From assembly GCA_964577295.1 (NCBI GenBank), contig CAZNYN010000029.1, positions 1 through 23,305 on the forward strand: a stretch of 23,305 bases of DNA, written 5' to 3'. The stretch is from CAZNYN01 sp964577295 (lineage in GTDB: Bacteria > Synergistota > Synergistia > Synergistales > Synergistaceae). How positions within the stretch are numbered: position 1 is the first letter of the stretch; the number at the start of each line of letters is the position of its first letter. The notes under the pieces were generated by a model. It was not told the origin of the DNA. It saw only the letters and a program-made list of their open reading frames with translations, and ran no database searches. Below are positions 5,792 to 12,075 of the stretch, piece after piece. The position numbers and the translations under genes were made by a program.

Positions 5792-7255
5792 ATGATAGAC
5801 CTGACAATGCACGAAGATAAGCTGAAAAATGCGGTGGAGCTGGCAAAGAAGCGCAATGTCCTCATTCCTACTTTCAAACAGATGAAGGACCCGGAGAAAT
5901 ACACTCCTGCCAATATAAAAGAAAAACTTAAAAAGACGGGGCTTTGGGACGTTGACCCGGCGAACCTCTTCCGCATTACGTGGAAGAACGAGCCTCAGAA
6001 AAACGGCGGACTCTACGGCAAAGTAAACACTCTGGAATTTCCGAAAGAACTTACGGGAGTGCGCGCGCGCATCATAGCACTCTGCGGGAAGTGGTTCCCA
6101 ACGGGAGCTCACAAGGTCGGAGCGAGCTTCGGCTGCCTTGTTCCGCGCCTCGTCACGGGACAGTTTGACCCGACCTGCCAAAAGGCCGTATGGCCCTCCA
6201 CAGGCAACTACTGCCGCGGCGGAGCTTACAACGCGCAGCTTTTGGGCTGCGAGTCCATAGCGATACTTCCCGAAGGCATGAGCAAAGAACGCTTTGAATG
6301 GCTTCGCACCGTTGCCGGCGAAATCATAGCAACACCGGGAACGGAGAGCAACGTCAAAGAAATTTACGACGAAGTTGCGCACATCAGAGCCACACGTCCC
6401 GAAGCGGTAATATTCAACCAGTTTGACGAAATGGGCAACCACCTCTGGCACTACACAGTGACGGGCAGCGCCATGGAAGAAGCAGTCAAAGCTGCGATGG
6501 GCCCCAAAGACAGATTCGCGGGAGCGGTTGTCACATCCGGCTCTGCAGGGACAACAGGCTGCGGAGACTACCTCAAAGAAGTATTCCCCTATTCCAAGCT
6601 CGGAGTCGGAGAAGCTCTCCAGTGCCCGACACTATACTTAAACGGCTTCGGCGACCACCGCATCGAAGGCATAGGCGACAAACACATACCGTGGGTTCAC
6701 AATGTTAAAAACACAGACCTTGTATTCGCAATAGACGACAACATCTGCATGGCCATGATACGCCTCTGCAACGAACCCGAAGGCATAGCCTACCTGCGCG
6801 GCCTCGGAATATCCGAAGATATCATCTCGCAGCTCGGACTCATGGGGATATCGGGAGCGGCAAATGTGGCAATGGCAATAAAAATGGCGAAATACTACGA
6901 ACTTACGGAAAACGACATCATAGTCACAGTGCTCACAGACTCCATGGAAATGTACGGCTCGCGCATCATCGAAATGAGAGAGCAGCTCGGAGCCTACACA
7001 CCTCTGCGCGCCGCCGTCGACCATGAAAGATACGTGCTCGGCATGGGCATTGACGGAATGGAAGAGCTCTCCTACTACGACCGCAAGCGCATACACAACC
7101 TGAAATACTACACATGGGTGGAACAGCAGGGCAAGACAAGCGAAGAGCTCAACGCACAGTGGTACGACCCCGACTACTGGAAAAATATCCACAATATGGC
7201 AGACAAAATAGACGAAAAGATTGACGAGTTCAACGCAAGAACAGGACTCGCATAG
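5792..7255 (+). CDS. PLP-dependent beta-family enzyme (tryptophan-synthase-beta/cysteine-synthase superfamily, ~490 aa)
   Basis: This 487-residue fold-type II PLP enzyme carries the Schiff-base lysine K108 in FPTGAHKVGAS, the substrate loop PSTGNYCRGGA (135-145) and a Ser/Gly phosphate loop near VTSGSAGTTGCGDY. It is much longer than cysteine synthase (~310) or threonine dehydratase cores. A ~90-residue N-terminal extension and a Tyr/Trp-rich C-terminal tail (KYYTWVEQQGK...WYDPDYW) account for the difference. Size and family resemble OrtB, the PLP subunit of 2-amino-4-oxopentanoate thiolase of ornithine fermentation, but no OrtA-like small subunit is next to it, so that is a hypothesis only. 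The start has GGAGG 8 nt upstream and lies 18 bp after the previous gene, implying co-transcription. Confidence 0.8.
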   Translation: MIDLTMHEDKLKNAVELAKKRNVLIPTFKQMKDPEKYTPANIKEKLKKTGLWDVDPANLFRITWKNEPQKNGGLYGKVNTLEFPKELTGVRARIIALCGKWFPTGAHKVGASFGCLVPRLVTGQFDPTCQKAVWPSTGNYCRGGAYNAQLLGCESIAILPEGMSKERFEWLRTVAGEIIATPGTESNVKEIYDEVAHIRATRPEAVIFNQFDEMGNHLWHYTVTGSAMEEAVKAAMGPKDRFAGAVVTSGSAGTTGCGDYLKEVFPYSKLGVGEALQCPTLYLNGFGDHRIEGIGDKHIPWVHNVKNTDLVFAIDDNICMAMIRLCNEPEGIAYLRGLGISEDIISQLGLMGISGAANVAMAIKMAKYYELTENDIIVTVLTDSMEMYGSRIIEMREQLGAYTPLRAAVDHERYVLGMGIDGMEELSYYDRKRIHNLKYYTWVEQQGKTSEELNAQWYDPDYWKNIHNMADKIDEKIDEFNARTGLA

Positions 7256-7282
7256 CTTTAAACAATTTAGGAGGATTATTAT

Positions 7283-7921
7283 ATGCATGTAATTGACCTT
7301 GGACACCCGATAACAGACCAGATGATGGTATTTCCCGGAGACCTCACACCCAGCGTCAAAAACGGCGCCACAATGGAAGACAACGGCTGGAGAACAAAGC
7401 TCATCTCAATGAGCTCTCACGCCGGAACACACATGGACGCGCCCGCCCACATGGTAGCGGACGGATGCTGCATGGACGAACTGCCGAATGAGACCTTCTT
7501 CGGCTTCGGACTTGTCATAGACGTGCGCCACTGCGCGGGACACCGCATCGAGCTTTCCGACATCAAAGCCTCGGTAAAAGACGTCAACTACGCCGACTTC
7601 CTCCTCTTCCGCACAGACTGGTCCGAAAAGTGGAACACGGAAAGCTACAAAGAAGGCTTCCCCACACTCTCAGCAGAAGCGGCAAGATGGGTAACAAAGC
7701 AGGACTTAAAAGGCGTGGGCTTTGACGCGATATCGGTTGATCCCGTAGATTCTGCGACATGCGAGATACACAAAATCCTCCTCGGAGCAAAGCTCGTAAT
7801 CATAGAAAACCTGCGCAATCTGGACAAAGTCGGAACAAAGCCATTCTGCATGGCGGCACTGCCAATATCCCTGACAAAACAGGACGGCGGCCCCGCAAGA
7901 GTAATGGCGGTAATGGAATAA
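7283..7921 (+). CDS. Cyclase-family hydrolase (kynurenine formamidase-like)
   Basis: This 212-residue protein has the cyclase/kynurenine-formamidase metal-binding signature HAGTHMDAPAH (46-56; H46, H50, D52 and H56 as metal ligands and catalytic base) following the usual N-terminal DLGHPITDQMMVFPGD segment. Family members are Mn/Zn amidohydrolases, such as arylformamidase and isatin hydrolase, that open an amide or lactam. Length is normal for the family. AGGAGG precedes the ATG, and the gap to the PLP gene is 27 bp, so it belongs to the same operon. No kynureninase or tryptophan dioxygenase is nearby, so tryptophan degradation is not supported; hydrolysis of an N-formyl, lactam or related intermediate is the inference. 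Confidence 0.85.
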   Translation: MHVIDLGHPITDQMMVFPGDLTPSVKNGATMEDNGWRTKLISMSSHAGTHMDAPAHMVADGCCMDELPNETFFGFGLVIDVRHCAGHRIELSDIKASVKDVNYADFLLFRTDWSEKWNTESYKEGFPTLSAEAARWVTKQDLKGVGFDAISVDPVDSATCEIHKILLGAKLVIIENLRNLDKVGTKPFCMAALPISLTKQDGGPARVMAVME

Positions 7922-7938
7922 AAAACTGTACATAAAAA

Positions 7939-7968
7939 GCGGCCGATGCCTCTTGCTGCACCGGCCGC
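7939..7968. other. GC-rich stem-loop between cyclase and OCD genes
   Basis: GCGGCCG (7939-7945) and CGGCCGC (7962-7968) form a perfect 7-bp stem with a 16-nt loop. On the plus strand it is not followed by T residues, so it is not a standard terminator for the operon. On the minus strand it is followed by TTTTT, but no minus-strand gene is supported upstream. It may stabilise or partly separate the transcript between the third and fourth genes. Confidence 0.45.
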
Positions 7969-8092
7969 AGCTGCCAATCCCCGATACTTCCTGCCGGATT
8001 GCGGTATACCCATCATCTTCAGATATCTCACAAAATAGATCTTCAGAAATAAATTCATAGGCGCTTGTTAAATACAAAAAAACAGGGGGTGT

Positions 8093-9088
8093 GTGAAAGT
8101 GGCTTATGACGTTCGTTTTATTTCACAGCAAGATGTTGAGAATCTCGGAATATCAATGAAAGAAGTAATCGATGCGGTAGAAACAGGCTGGAGAAACACA
8201 GGAGAGGGGAAAGTAGAACTTCCCCCGAAAATAGGAGTTCATCCGCGGCACGACTGCTATATGCACGCCATGCCGTGCTGGGTGGGCGGAGACACAGACA
8301 TGGCCGGCATCAAGTGGGTGTGCGGCTTCCCCACAAACCTTCAGAAAGACCTTCCCTACAACAACGGCGTATTCATTCTTAATTCCGTAGAGACAGGAGT
8401 AGTCGAAGCAATAATGGACTGCAACTGGATGACAACGTGGCGCACGGGAGCGGCGGCCGGAATAGGCGCAAAATACTTTGCCGACCCCAAATCCGAAGTA
8501 GTCTCGGTTATCGGACTGGGCAGAATCGGACAGATCACACTCCGCGCTTTCAAAGAAGTTCTTCCCAACATGAAAACAGTAAAAATCTTCGACCCAGTCG
8601 AGGCACAGACGGAAAGATTCATCGAAACAATGAAAGATATCGTCCCGAACGCAGAATTCTTAATAAGCAAAAGCTATAAAGACGTCTGCGAAGATGCCGA
8701 CGTAATCACATCCTGCGCCCCCATAGTGGCAGAACCGGAACGCCCGGTAAAAGCTCACATGCTGAAAAAAGATGTCTTCTGCATGACAAGCGACTACTGC
8801 TCCACATTTGACGCGGAAATAGTAAACAAAGGCACATCCTTCGTCTGCGACGACAAGGGACAGTACCTTTGGACTCAGGCACAGGGAATGTACTTCCAAA
8901 ACGGATACCCGACAAAAGACGAAATCCACGCCGACATGGGAGAAATAGTAACAGGCCAAAAACCCGCAGCAAAAACAGGCCACAGAACCTGCCTATTCAT
9001 GGGAATAGCAGTCAACGACGTAATGACCGCAAAATTAATTATGCAAAAAACAAAAGAACAAAACGCAGGAATAATGCTGAAACTGTAA
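8093..9088 (+). CDS. Ornithine cyclodeaminase / mu-crystallin family protein
   Basis: This 331-residue NAD(P)-binding protein belongs to the family containing ornithine cyclodeaminase, alanine dehydrogenase (archaeal type), SbnB and ketimine reductases. It shows the RTGAAAGIGAKYFA segment (117-130), the dinucleotide-binding GLGRIG (141-146), and K46/K74 in the conserved PPKIGVH and AGIKWV positions. The family interconverts amino, imino or keto acids, often around cyclic imines. The start is uncertain: GTG at 8093 is only 3 nt from AGGGGG (8084-8089), whereas GTG at 8099 is 9 nt away and may be the true start. It lies 171 bp after the cyclase gene and probably ends the operon. In siderophore and ectoine pathways this family works with fold-type II PLP enzymes, as suggested here. 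Confidence 0.85.
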   Translation: MKVAYDVRFISQQDVENLGISMKEVIDAVETGWRNTGEGKVELPPKIGVHPRHDCYMHAMPCWVGGDTDMAGIKWVCGFPTNLQKDLPYNNGVFILNSVETGVVEAIMDCNWMTTWRTGAAAGIGAKYFADPKSEVVSVIGLGRIGQITLRAFKEVLPNMKTVKIFDPVEAQTERFIETMKDIVPNAEFLISKSYKDVCEDADVITSCAPIVAEPERPVKAHMLKKDVFCMTSDYCSTFDAEIVNKGTSFVCDDKGQYLWTQAQGMYFQNGYPTKDEIHADMGEIVTGQKPAAKTGHRTCLFMGIAVNDVMTAKLIMQKTKEQNAGIMLKL

Positions 9089-9121
9089 TGACTTAAAACC
9101 GGAAGAGAAGTCGGGTGTGCG

Positions 9122-9168
9122 GGCAAACGACCGGCAAACAGTCGGCTGGCAATGGGCAAACAGTTGGC
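9122..9168. repeat. Short direct repeats GGCAAAC
   Basis: GGCAAAC occurs at 9122, 9133 and 9155; the last two extend to GGCAAACAGTYGGC (9133-9146 and 9155-9168, one difference). The repeats lie just after the OCD gene in the gene-free stretch 9089-9654. No clear intrinsic terminator for the plus-strand operon was found there. Confidence 0.5.
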
Positions 9169-9204
9169 AACCGATTGAAAGAAAAAACAAGATTTAGCAT
9201 TGTG

Positions 9205-9427
9205 TTTTAAAAAGGCTCCCTCAATGAGGGGGCTGGCTTGGCGTTCTTTTCGCCAAGACTGGAGGAGTGTTGACCTTTGTCTTGACTTTGGTCTTGACGT
9301 TGACTTCCACTGCGACTGCCACAGAGCAAAAACCAAAGTCAACACTCCTTCCGTCACGGCGCAAAAACAGCGCCGCGCCACCTCTGGGTGAAACAACCAG
9401 CCGATTCGGAGAGGAAGGCTTTAAAAA
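9205..9427. repeat. Two-armed palindromic intergenic element (REP/MITE-like)
   Basis: The ends are related inverted sequences (TTTTAAAAAGGCTCCCTC at 9205-9222 against the complement of 9410-9427, imperfect). Inside, GGAGTGTTGAC (9264-9274) is perfectly inverted at 9338-9348. Each arm has its own hairpin: CTTGGCG/CGCCAAG (9237-9243, 9251-9257) on the left and CGGCGC/GCGCCG (9357-9362, 9370-9375) on the right, both with 7-nt loops. A further CCCTC/GAGGG stem is at 9218-9230. The centre carries TTGAC repeated about every 12 bp. The architecture resembles intergenic palindromic repeats common in gut Firmicutes genomes; no ORF is supported. Confidence 0.6.
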
Positions 9428-9475
9428 CATAGCATTCTACAACATTTCACGCAATGCGAAGCGAGCTCTTCACCA

Positions 9476-9491
9476 TGTTTCACGTGAAGCG
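9476..9491. promoter_or_regulatory. parS-like 16-mer (14 of 16 matches)
   Basis: TGTTTCACGTGAAGCG matches the bacterial ParB-binding consensus TGTTTCACGTGAAACA at 14 of 16 positions, including the central TTTCACGTGAA. No parA/parB gene is in the window. A match this good is expected by chance about once per 4 Mb of random sequence, so an isolated site is suggestive only. Confidence 0.35.
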
Positions 9492-9571
9492 ACTGCCTTG
9501 AGGCGAAGCAAACGTCATCCGCGCAGTGCAAAGCCAAGGTTGTTCCCCCGCCTCTGCCCCTGACAACCGTT

Positions 9572-9598
9572 CAACAACTGCTCAACTATGGCTCAACG
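9572..9598. repeat. Three TCAAC motifs at 11-bp spacing
   Basis: TCAAC starts at 9572, 9583 and 9594, i.e. once per helical turn, in the space between the parS-like site and the ybaK stop codon. The function is unknown; it may simply be decayed repeat DNA. Confidence 0.35.
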
Positions 9599-9654
9599 CC
9601 CCTGCCCTTCCGCCTTTTGAATCGTTTGCCGGCTGCTCTCTGCCGTAGCGATAT

Positions 9655-10134
9655 TTATCGCAGTATATCCGCCGCCTGTGCTTCCGTTACTTTTATCAGG
9701 TCTTCGGGGTTGAGTTTGAAGAGCAGGCCGCGCTGGCCTGCGTTTACTGTTATGTAGTCGAAAAGTATCGCTGTCTCGTCTATGTAGACGGGGTATTTTT
9801 TCTTTGTGCCTATCGGTGAACAGCCGCCTCTGATATAGCCCGTCAGTCCGTTGACTTCTTTTAAATGGACAAGTTCCGCGCTTTTGTTGCCGCTTGCAGA
9901 GGCCAGTTTTTTGAAGTCGAGCTCGCGCCCTGCCGGGACACATACCATCATTACCCCGTTTTTGTCGCCGCGCGCGCAGAGTGTTTTAAAGGTCTGTTCT
10001 TCGGGGACGTTTGTCTTTGCCGCAGCATCCTCGGCTGAGAGGGCTTCTTCGTCTATTTCGTACTCTAAGAGTTCAAAGGGAACTTTGGACGCTTCCATAA
10101 TTCTTACCGCATTTGTCTTTTTTGCAGATGCCAT
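9655..10134 (-). CDS. ybaK: YbaK-type Cys-tRNA(Pro)/aminoacyl-tRNA deacylase
   Basis: This 159-residue protein belongs to the YbaK/EbsC editing family, which hydrolyses Cys mischarged onto tRNA(Pro) in the cytoplasm. Visible features are the N-terminal TNAVRIMEASKVPFELLEY-like segment, the EEQTFKTLCARGD region with the conserved basic residue K49 (TFKTL), and the GGCSPIGTKKKYPVYID substrate-pocket block (about 103-119). Length is typical of bacterial YbaK (~160). GGAGG lies 8 nt before the ATG. It is divergent from rnhA with a 70-bp shared spacer; no terminator with a T-run was found after it. Confidence 0.9.
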   Translation of the reverse strand: MASAKKTNAVRIMEASKVPFELLEYEIDEEALSAEDAAAKTNVPEEQTFKTLCARGDKNGVMMVCVPAGRELDFKKLASASGNKSAELVHLKEVNGLTGYIRGGCSPIGTKKKYPVYIDETAILFDYITVNAGQRGLLFKLNPEDLIKVTEAQAADILR

Positions 10135-10204
10135 TTTTTGTACCTCCGAGATGAATATATGGTAAAGTATACTCTATAGTTTCAACAACGGAAGAGGGTT
10201 TTTT

Positions 10205-10597
10205 ATGAAGGGTTATTTCGACGGAGCATCTCGCGGCAACCCCGGAACGGCGGGCGCAGGAGCTCTTCTTATGAATGACGGAGGAGAGGTCGTCTGGGAG
10301 ACGGCGCGTTTTTTGGGTACTAAGACAAATAATGAGGCTGAGTATACGGCGCTTCTGCTTCTGCTGAAAGCGGCTAAGGAGCGCGATGTCAAAACGCTCA
10401 ATATATACGGAGACAGTAAGCTGGTGGTGAGTCAGGTGTCAAAGCAGTGGAAGATTAATCTCCCGCATCTGCGTGCTCTGGCTCAGGAAGCATGGGCTTT
10501 GATGGAGGGGATGTCTGTGACTCTCGAGTGGATTCCGCGTGAGAAGAATAAGCTCGCGGACGCTCTTTCAAATCAAGGAATAGACGGGGCGAAGTGA
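10205..10597 (+). CDS. rnhA: Ribonuclease HI-family protein
   Basis: This 130-residue protein is an RNase H fold enzyme cleaving the RNA strand of RNA-DNA hybrids. All four acidic catalytic positions are present: D6 (YFDGASRGNPG), E46 (TNNEAEY), D70 (YGDSKLV) and D119 (KNKLADALS). The basic protrusion of E. coli RNase HI is missing, as in the short bacterial/archaeal RNase HI class (~130-140 residues). AGAGGG precedes the ATG. The stop overlaps the start of the downstream transporter gene by one base, implying coupled translation. Confidence 0.9.
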   Translation: MKGYFDGASRGNPGTAGAGALLMNDGGEVVWETARFLGTKTNNEAEYTALLLLLKAAKERDVKTLNIYGDSKLVVSQVSKQWKINLPHLRALAQEAWALMEGMSVTLEWIPREKNKLADALSNQGIDGAK

Positions 10598-11541
10598 TGA
10601 GCTGCGATGTGAGTTCCGCAGAATCAAAGCGTCCGTCAAAAGGTATGATAATTTTGGCATATCTTTTGGTCTATATTGTCTGGGGCTCTACGTACCTTGC
10701 AATAAAATTTTCTATAGAGACGATACCGCCGCTCCTTTCGGGAGCAATAAGGTTTATTTCGGCCGGTGCTCTGCTTCTTGCCGTAAGAATGGTTCAGACG
10801 GGGTTTAGGACTACAGCCGAAGGCTGGAAGCACGCTTTTGTCGCGGGGCTTCTGCCTTTCGCGGTCACTTACGGAATTATTACAACTGCGGAGACTGTTG
10901 TTCCTTCATCCATAACGGCTCTGCTTGTCTCTATAGAGCCGCTCTGGTTCTGTATCATCGGGTGGCTGGTGTTTAAGGGCAAGAGGCCCGCAAAACACCA
11001 TTATATTGGCATCGGAGTGGGATTTATAGGGGTTCTGGCTCTTGTCGCAGGCGACCCGAACGCGGATTTTTCTCTGAAGTCCGAGTATACTTTCTGGATT
11101 GTGATGATAATTATATGCAGTTTTTCGTGGGTGTTCGGAGCTTTTATATCAAAGAATCCGAAGATTCACAAGGATGCCTTTATGTCCTCGGGAATGCAGA
11201 TGCTCTGCGGAGGTTCTGTTATGCTGGTCTCTCAGTACGGGGTCTCGTTCTTTACCGGGAGTTATCCTCACATAGGCTCTTTTTCGGTGGTATCGGCCTT
11301 GTCTTTGCTTTATCTCATAATATTCGGCTCGCTGGTCGGCTATACGTCTTTTCTCTGGCTGATGAGGGTCGAGCCCGCCAACAGGGTCTCCACTCACGCT
11401 TTCGTCAATCCCGTGGTGGCTGTCTTTCTGGGCTGGCTCATAGGAGGCGAGGAGCTGCAGAGCAGTATGTTTGCTGCCGGAGCTCTCATAATAATTTCCG
11501 TCGTTCTTATGATATGGGAGCCTAAGAAGAGCGAAATTTAA
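10597..11541 (+). CDS. EamA/DMT-family transporter
   Basis: This is a ~314-residue inner-membrane protein with about ten hydrophobic segments in two EamA repeats. The first repeat begins ILAYLLVYIVWGSTYLAIKF and the second near YTFWIVMIICSFSWVFGAF. The VWGSTYLAIKF start and the RVEPANRVSTHAFVNPVVAVFLGW segment near the end are typical of the RhaT/EamA drug-metabolite transporter group (amino acid or metabolite exporters). The substrate cannot be told. ATG at 10597 is chosen over GTG at 10594 because GGGG (10586-10589) is then 7 nt away. It overlaps the rnhA stop as TGATG. Confidence 0.88.
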   Translation: MSCDVSSAESKRPSKGMIILAYLLVYIVWGSTYLAIKFSIETIPPLLSGAIRFISAGALLLAVRMVQTGFRTTAEGWKHAFVAGLLPFAVTYGIITTAETVVPSSITALLVSIEPLWFCIIGWLVFKGKRPAKHHYIGIGVGFIGVLALVAGDPNADFSLKSEYTFWIVMIIICSFSWVFGAFISKNPKIHKDAFMSSGMQMLCGGSVMLVSQYGVSFFTGSYPHIGSFSVVSALSLLYLIIFGSLVGYTSFLWLMRVEPANRVSTHAFVNPVVAVFLGWLIGGEELQSSMFAAGALIIISVVLMIWEPKKSEI

Positions 11542-11568
11542 GCGATAATTTTTTTGAAGTAATATATT

Positions 11569-11607
11569 ATCCGCACCGCGGCTCTCGCCATGGTGCGGAT
11601 GTTTTTT
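11569..11607 (+). terminator. Rho-independent terminator after the EamA gene
   Basis: ATCCGCACC (11569-11577) and GGTGCGGAT (11592-11600) form a perfect 9-bp stem with a 14-nt loop, followed by GTTTTTT. It lies between the convergent transporter and cheW genes and serves the plus strand; on the minus strand the trailing sequence is A/T-rich and may terminate the chemotaxis operon weakly. Confidence 0.85.
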
Positions 11608-11625
11608 CGGTTTTAGCGCTTTGTC

Positions 11626-12075
11626 TTAAATTTCTTTTTCTGTTATGTCTTTGAGGATGTGTTCTATGTCCAGAAGGGATATTATGCCTTCTTCCTCTTT
11701 TATTACCGCATCCACATATTTGTCAAAGGAACCTGTTTCCGCCTCTTCGCCGCGTTTTATGACATTTTCGGATATCGAGATAACTTTTATGACGTCGTTT
11801 ACGGGAACTCCGATAACGCAGCCGGATATTTTCATCACTGCCAGGCATTTGTACTCTATGTTGCTTTTTTGTCCCGTGAAGAGTTCCATAATGTCGACTA
11901 TGGGTATAATTTCGCCTCTGAGGCTTGATATGCCCGAGATGCAGTTCGGAACTCGCGGAATTTTTATTATGGGCATTATTTTGGCCGTCTCGATGATGTA
12001 TTTGAGGGGAACGGCGCATAGGGATTCTCCCAAGGAGAATAGCAGAGCTTTGTTTTTATGGCTCTCAGCCTGCAA
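11626..12075 (-). CDS. cheW: CheW chemotaxis coupling protein (copy 1)
   Basis: This 149-residue CheW-domain protein couples receptors to CheA. The whole protein is a single double SH3-like CheW fold, with typical AVPLKYIIETAKIMPIIKIPRVPNCISGISSLRGEIIPIVD (about 21-62; the conserved LRG is at 52-54). The start is a TTG at 12075, decided by the strong GGGAGGTG Shine-Dalgarno 7 nt upstream; no ATG fits. It overlaps the end of cheA by 11 nt and is the last gene of the chemotaxis operon. Confidence 0.9.
   Translation of the reverse strand: MQAESHKNKALLFSLGESLCAVPLKYIIETAKIMPIIKIPRVPNCISGISSLRGEIIPIVDIMELFTGQKSNIEYKCLAVMKISGCVIGVPVNDVIKVISISENVIKRGEEAETGSFDKYVDAVIKEEEGIISLLDIEHILKDITEKEI

Noticed and set aside
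5768..6451. Minus-strand open frame of 227 codons opposite the PLP beta-family gene
   Set aside because: Its composition is that of an antisense shadow (Cys/Arg/Val-rich, no family motif); the plus-strand gene has clear PLP motifs and a ribosome-binding site.
7645..8077. Minus-strand open frames across the cyclase 3' end and the spacer before the OCD gene
   Set aside because: They run antisense into a well-supported gene, have no recognised domain, and lack a good start signal.
9270..9310. TTGAC-rich stretch as a CRISPR-like or iteron array
   Set aside because: Repeat units are only about 5-12 bp, imperfect, and without unique spacers, replication genes or cas genes.
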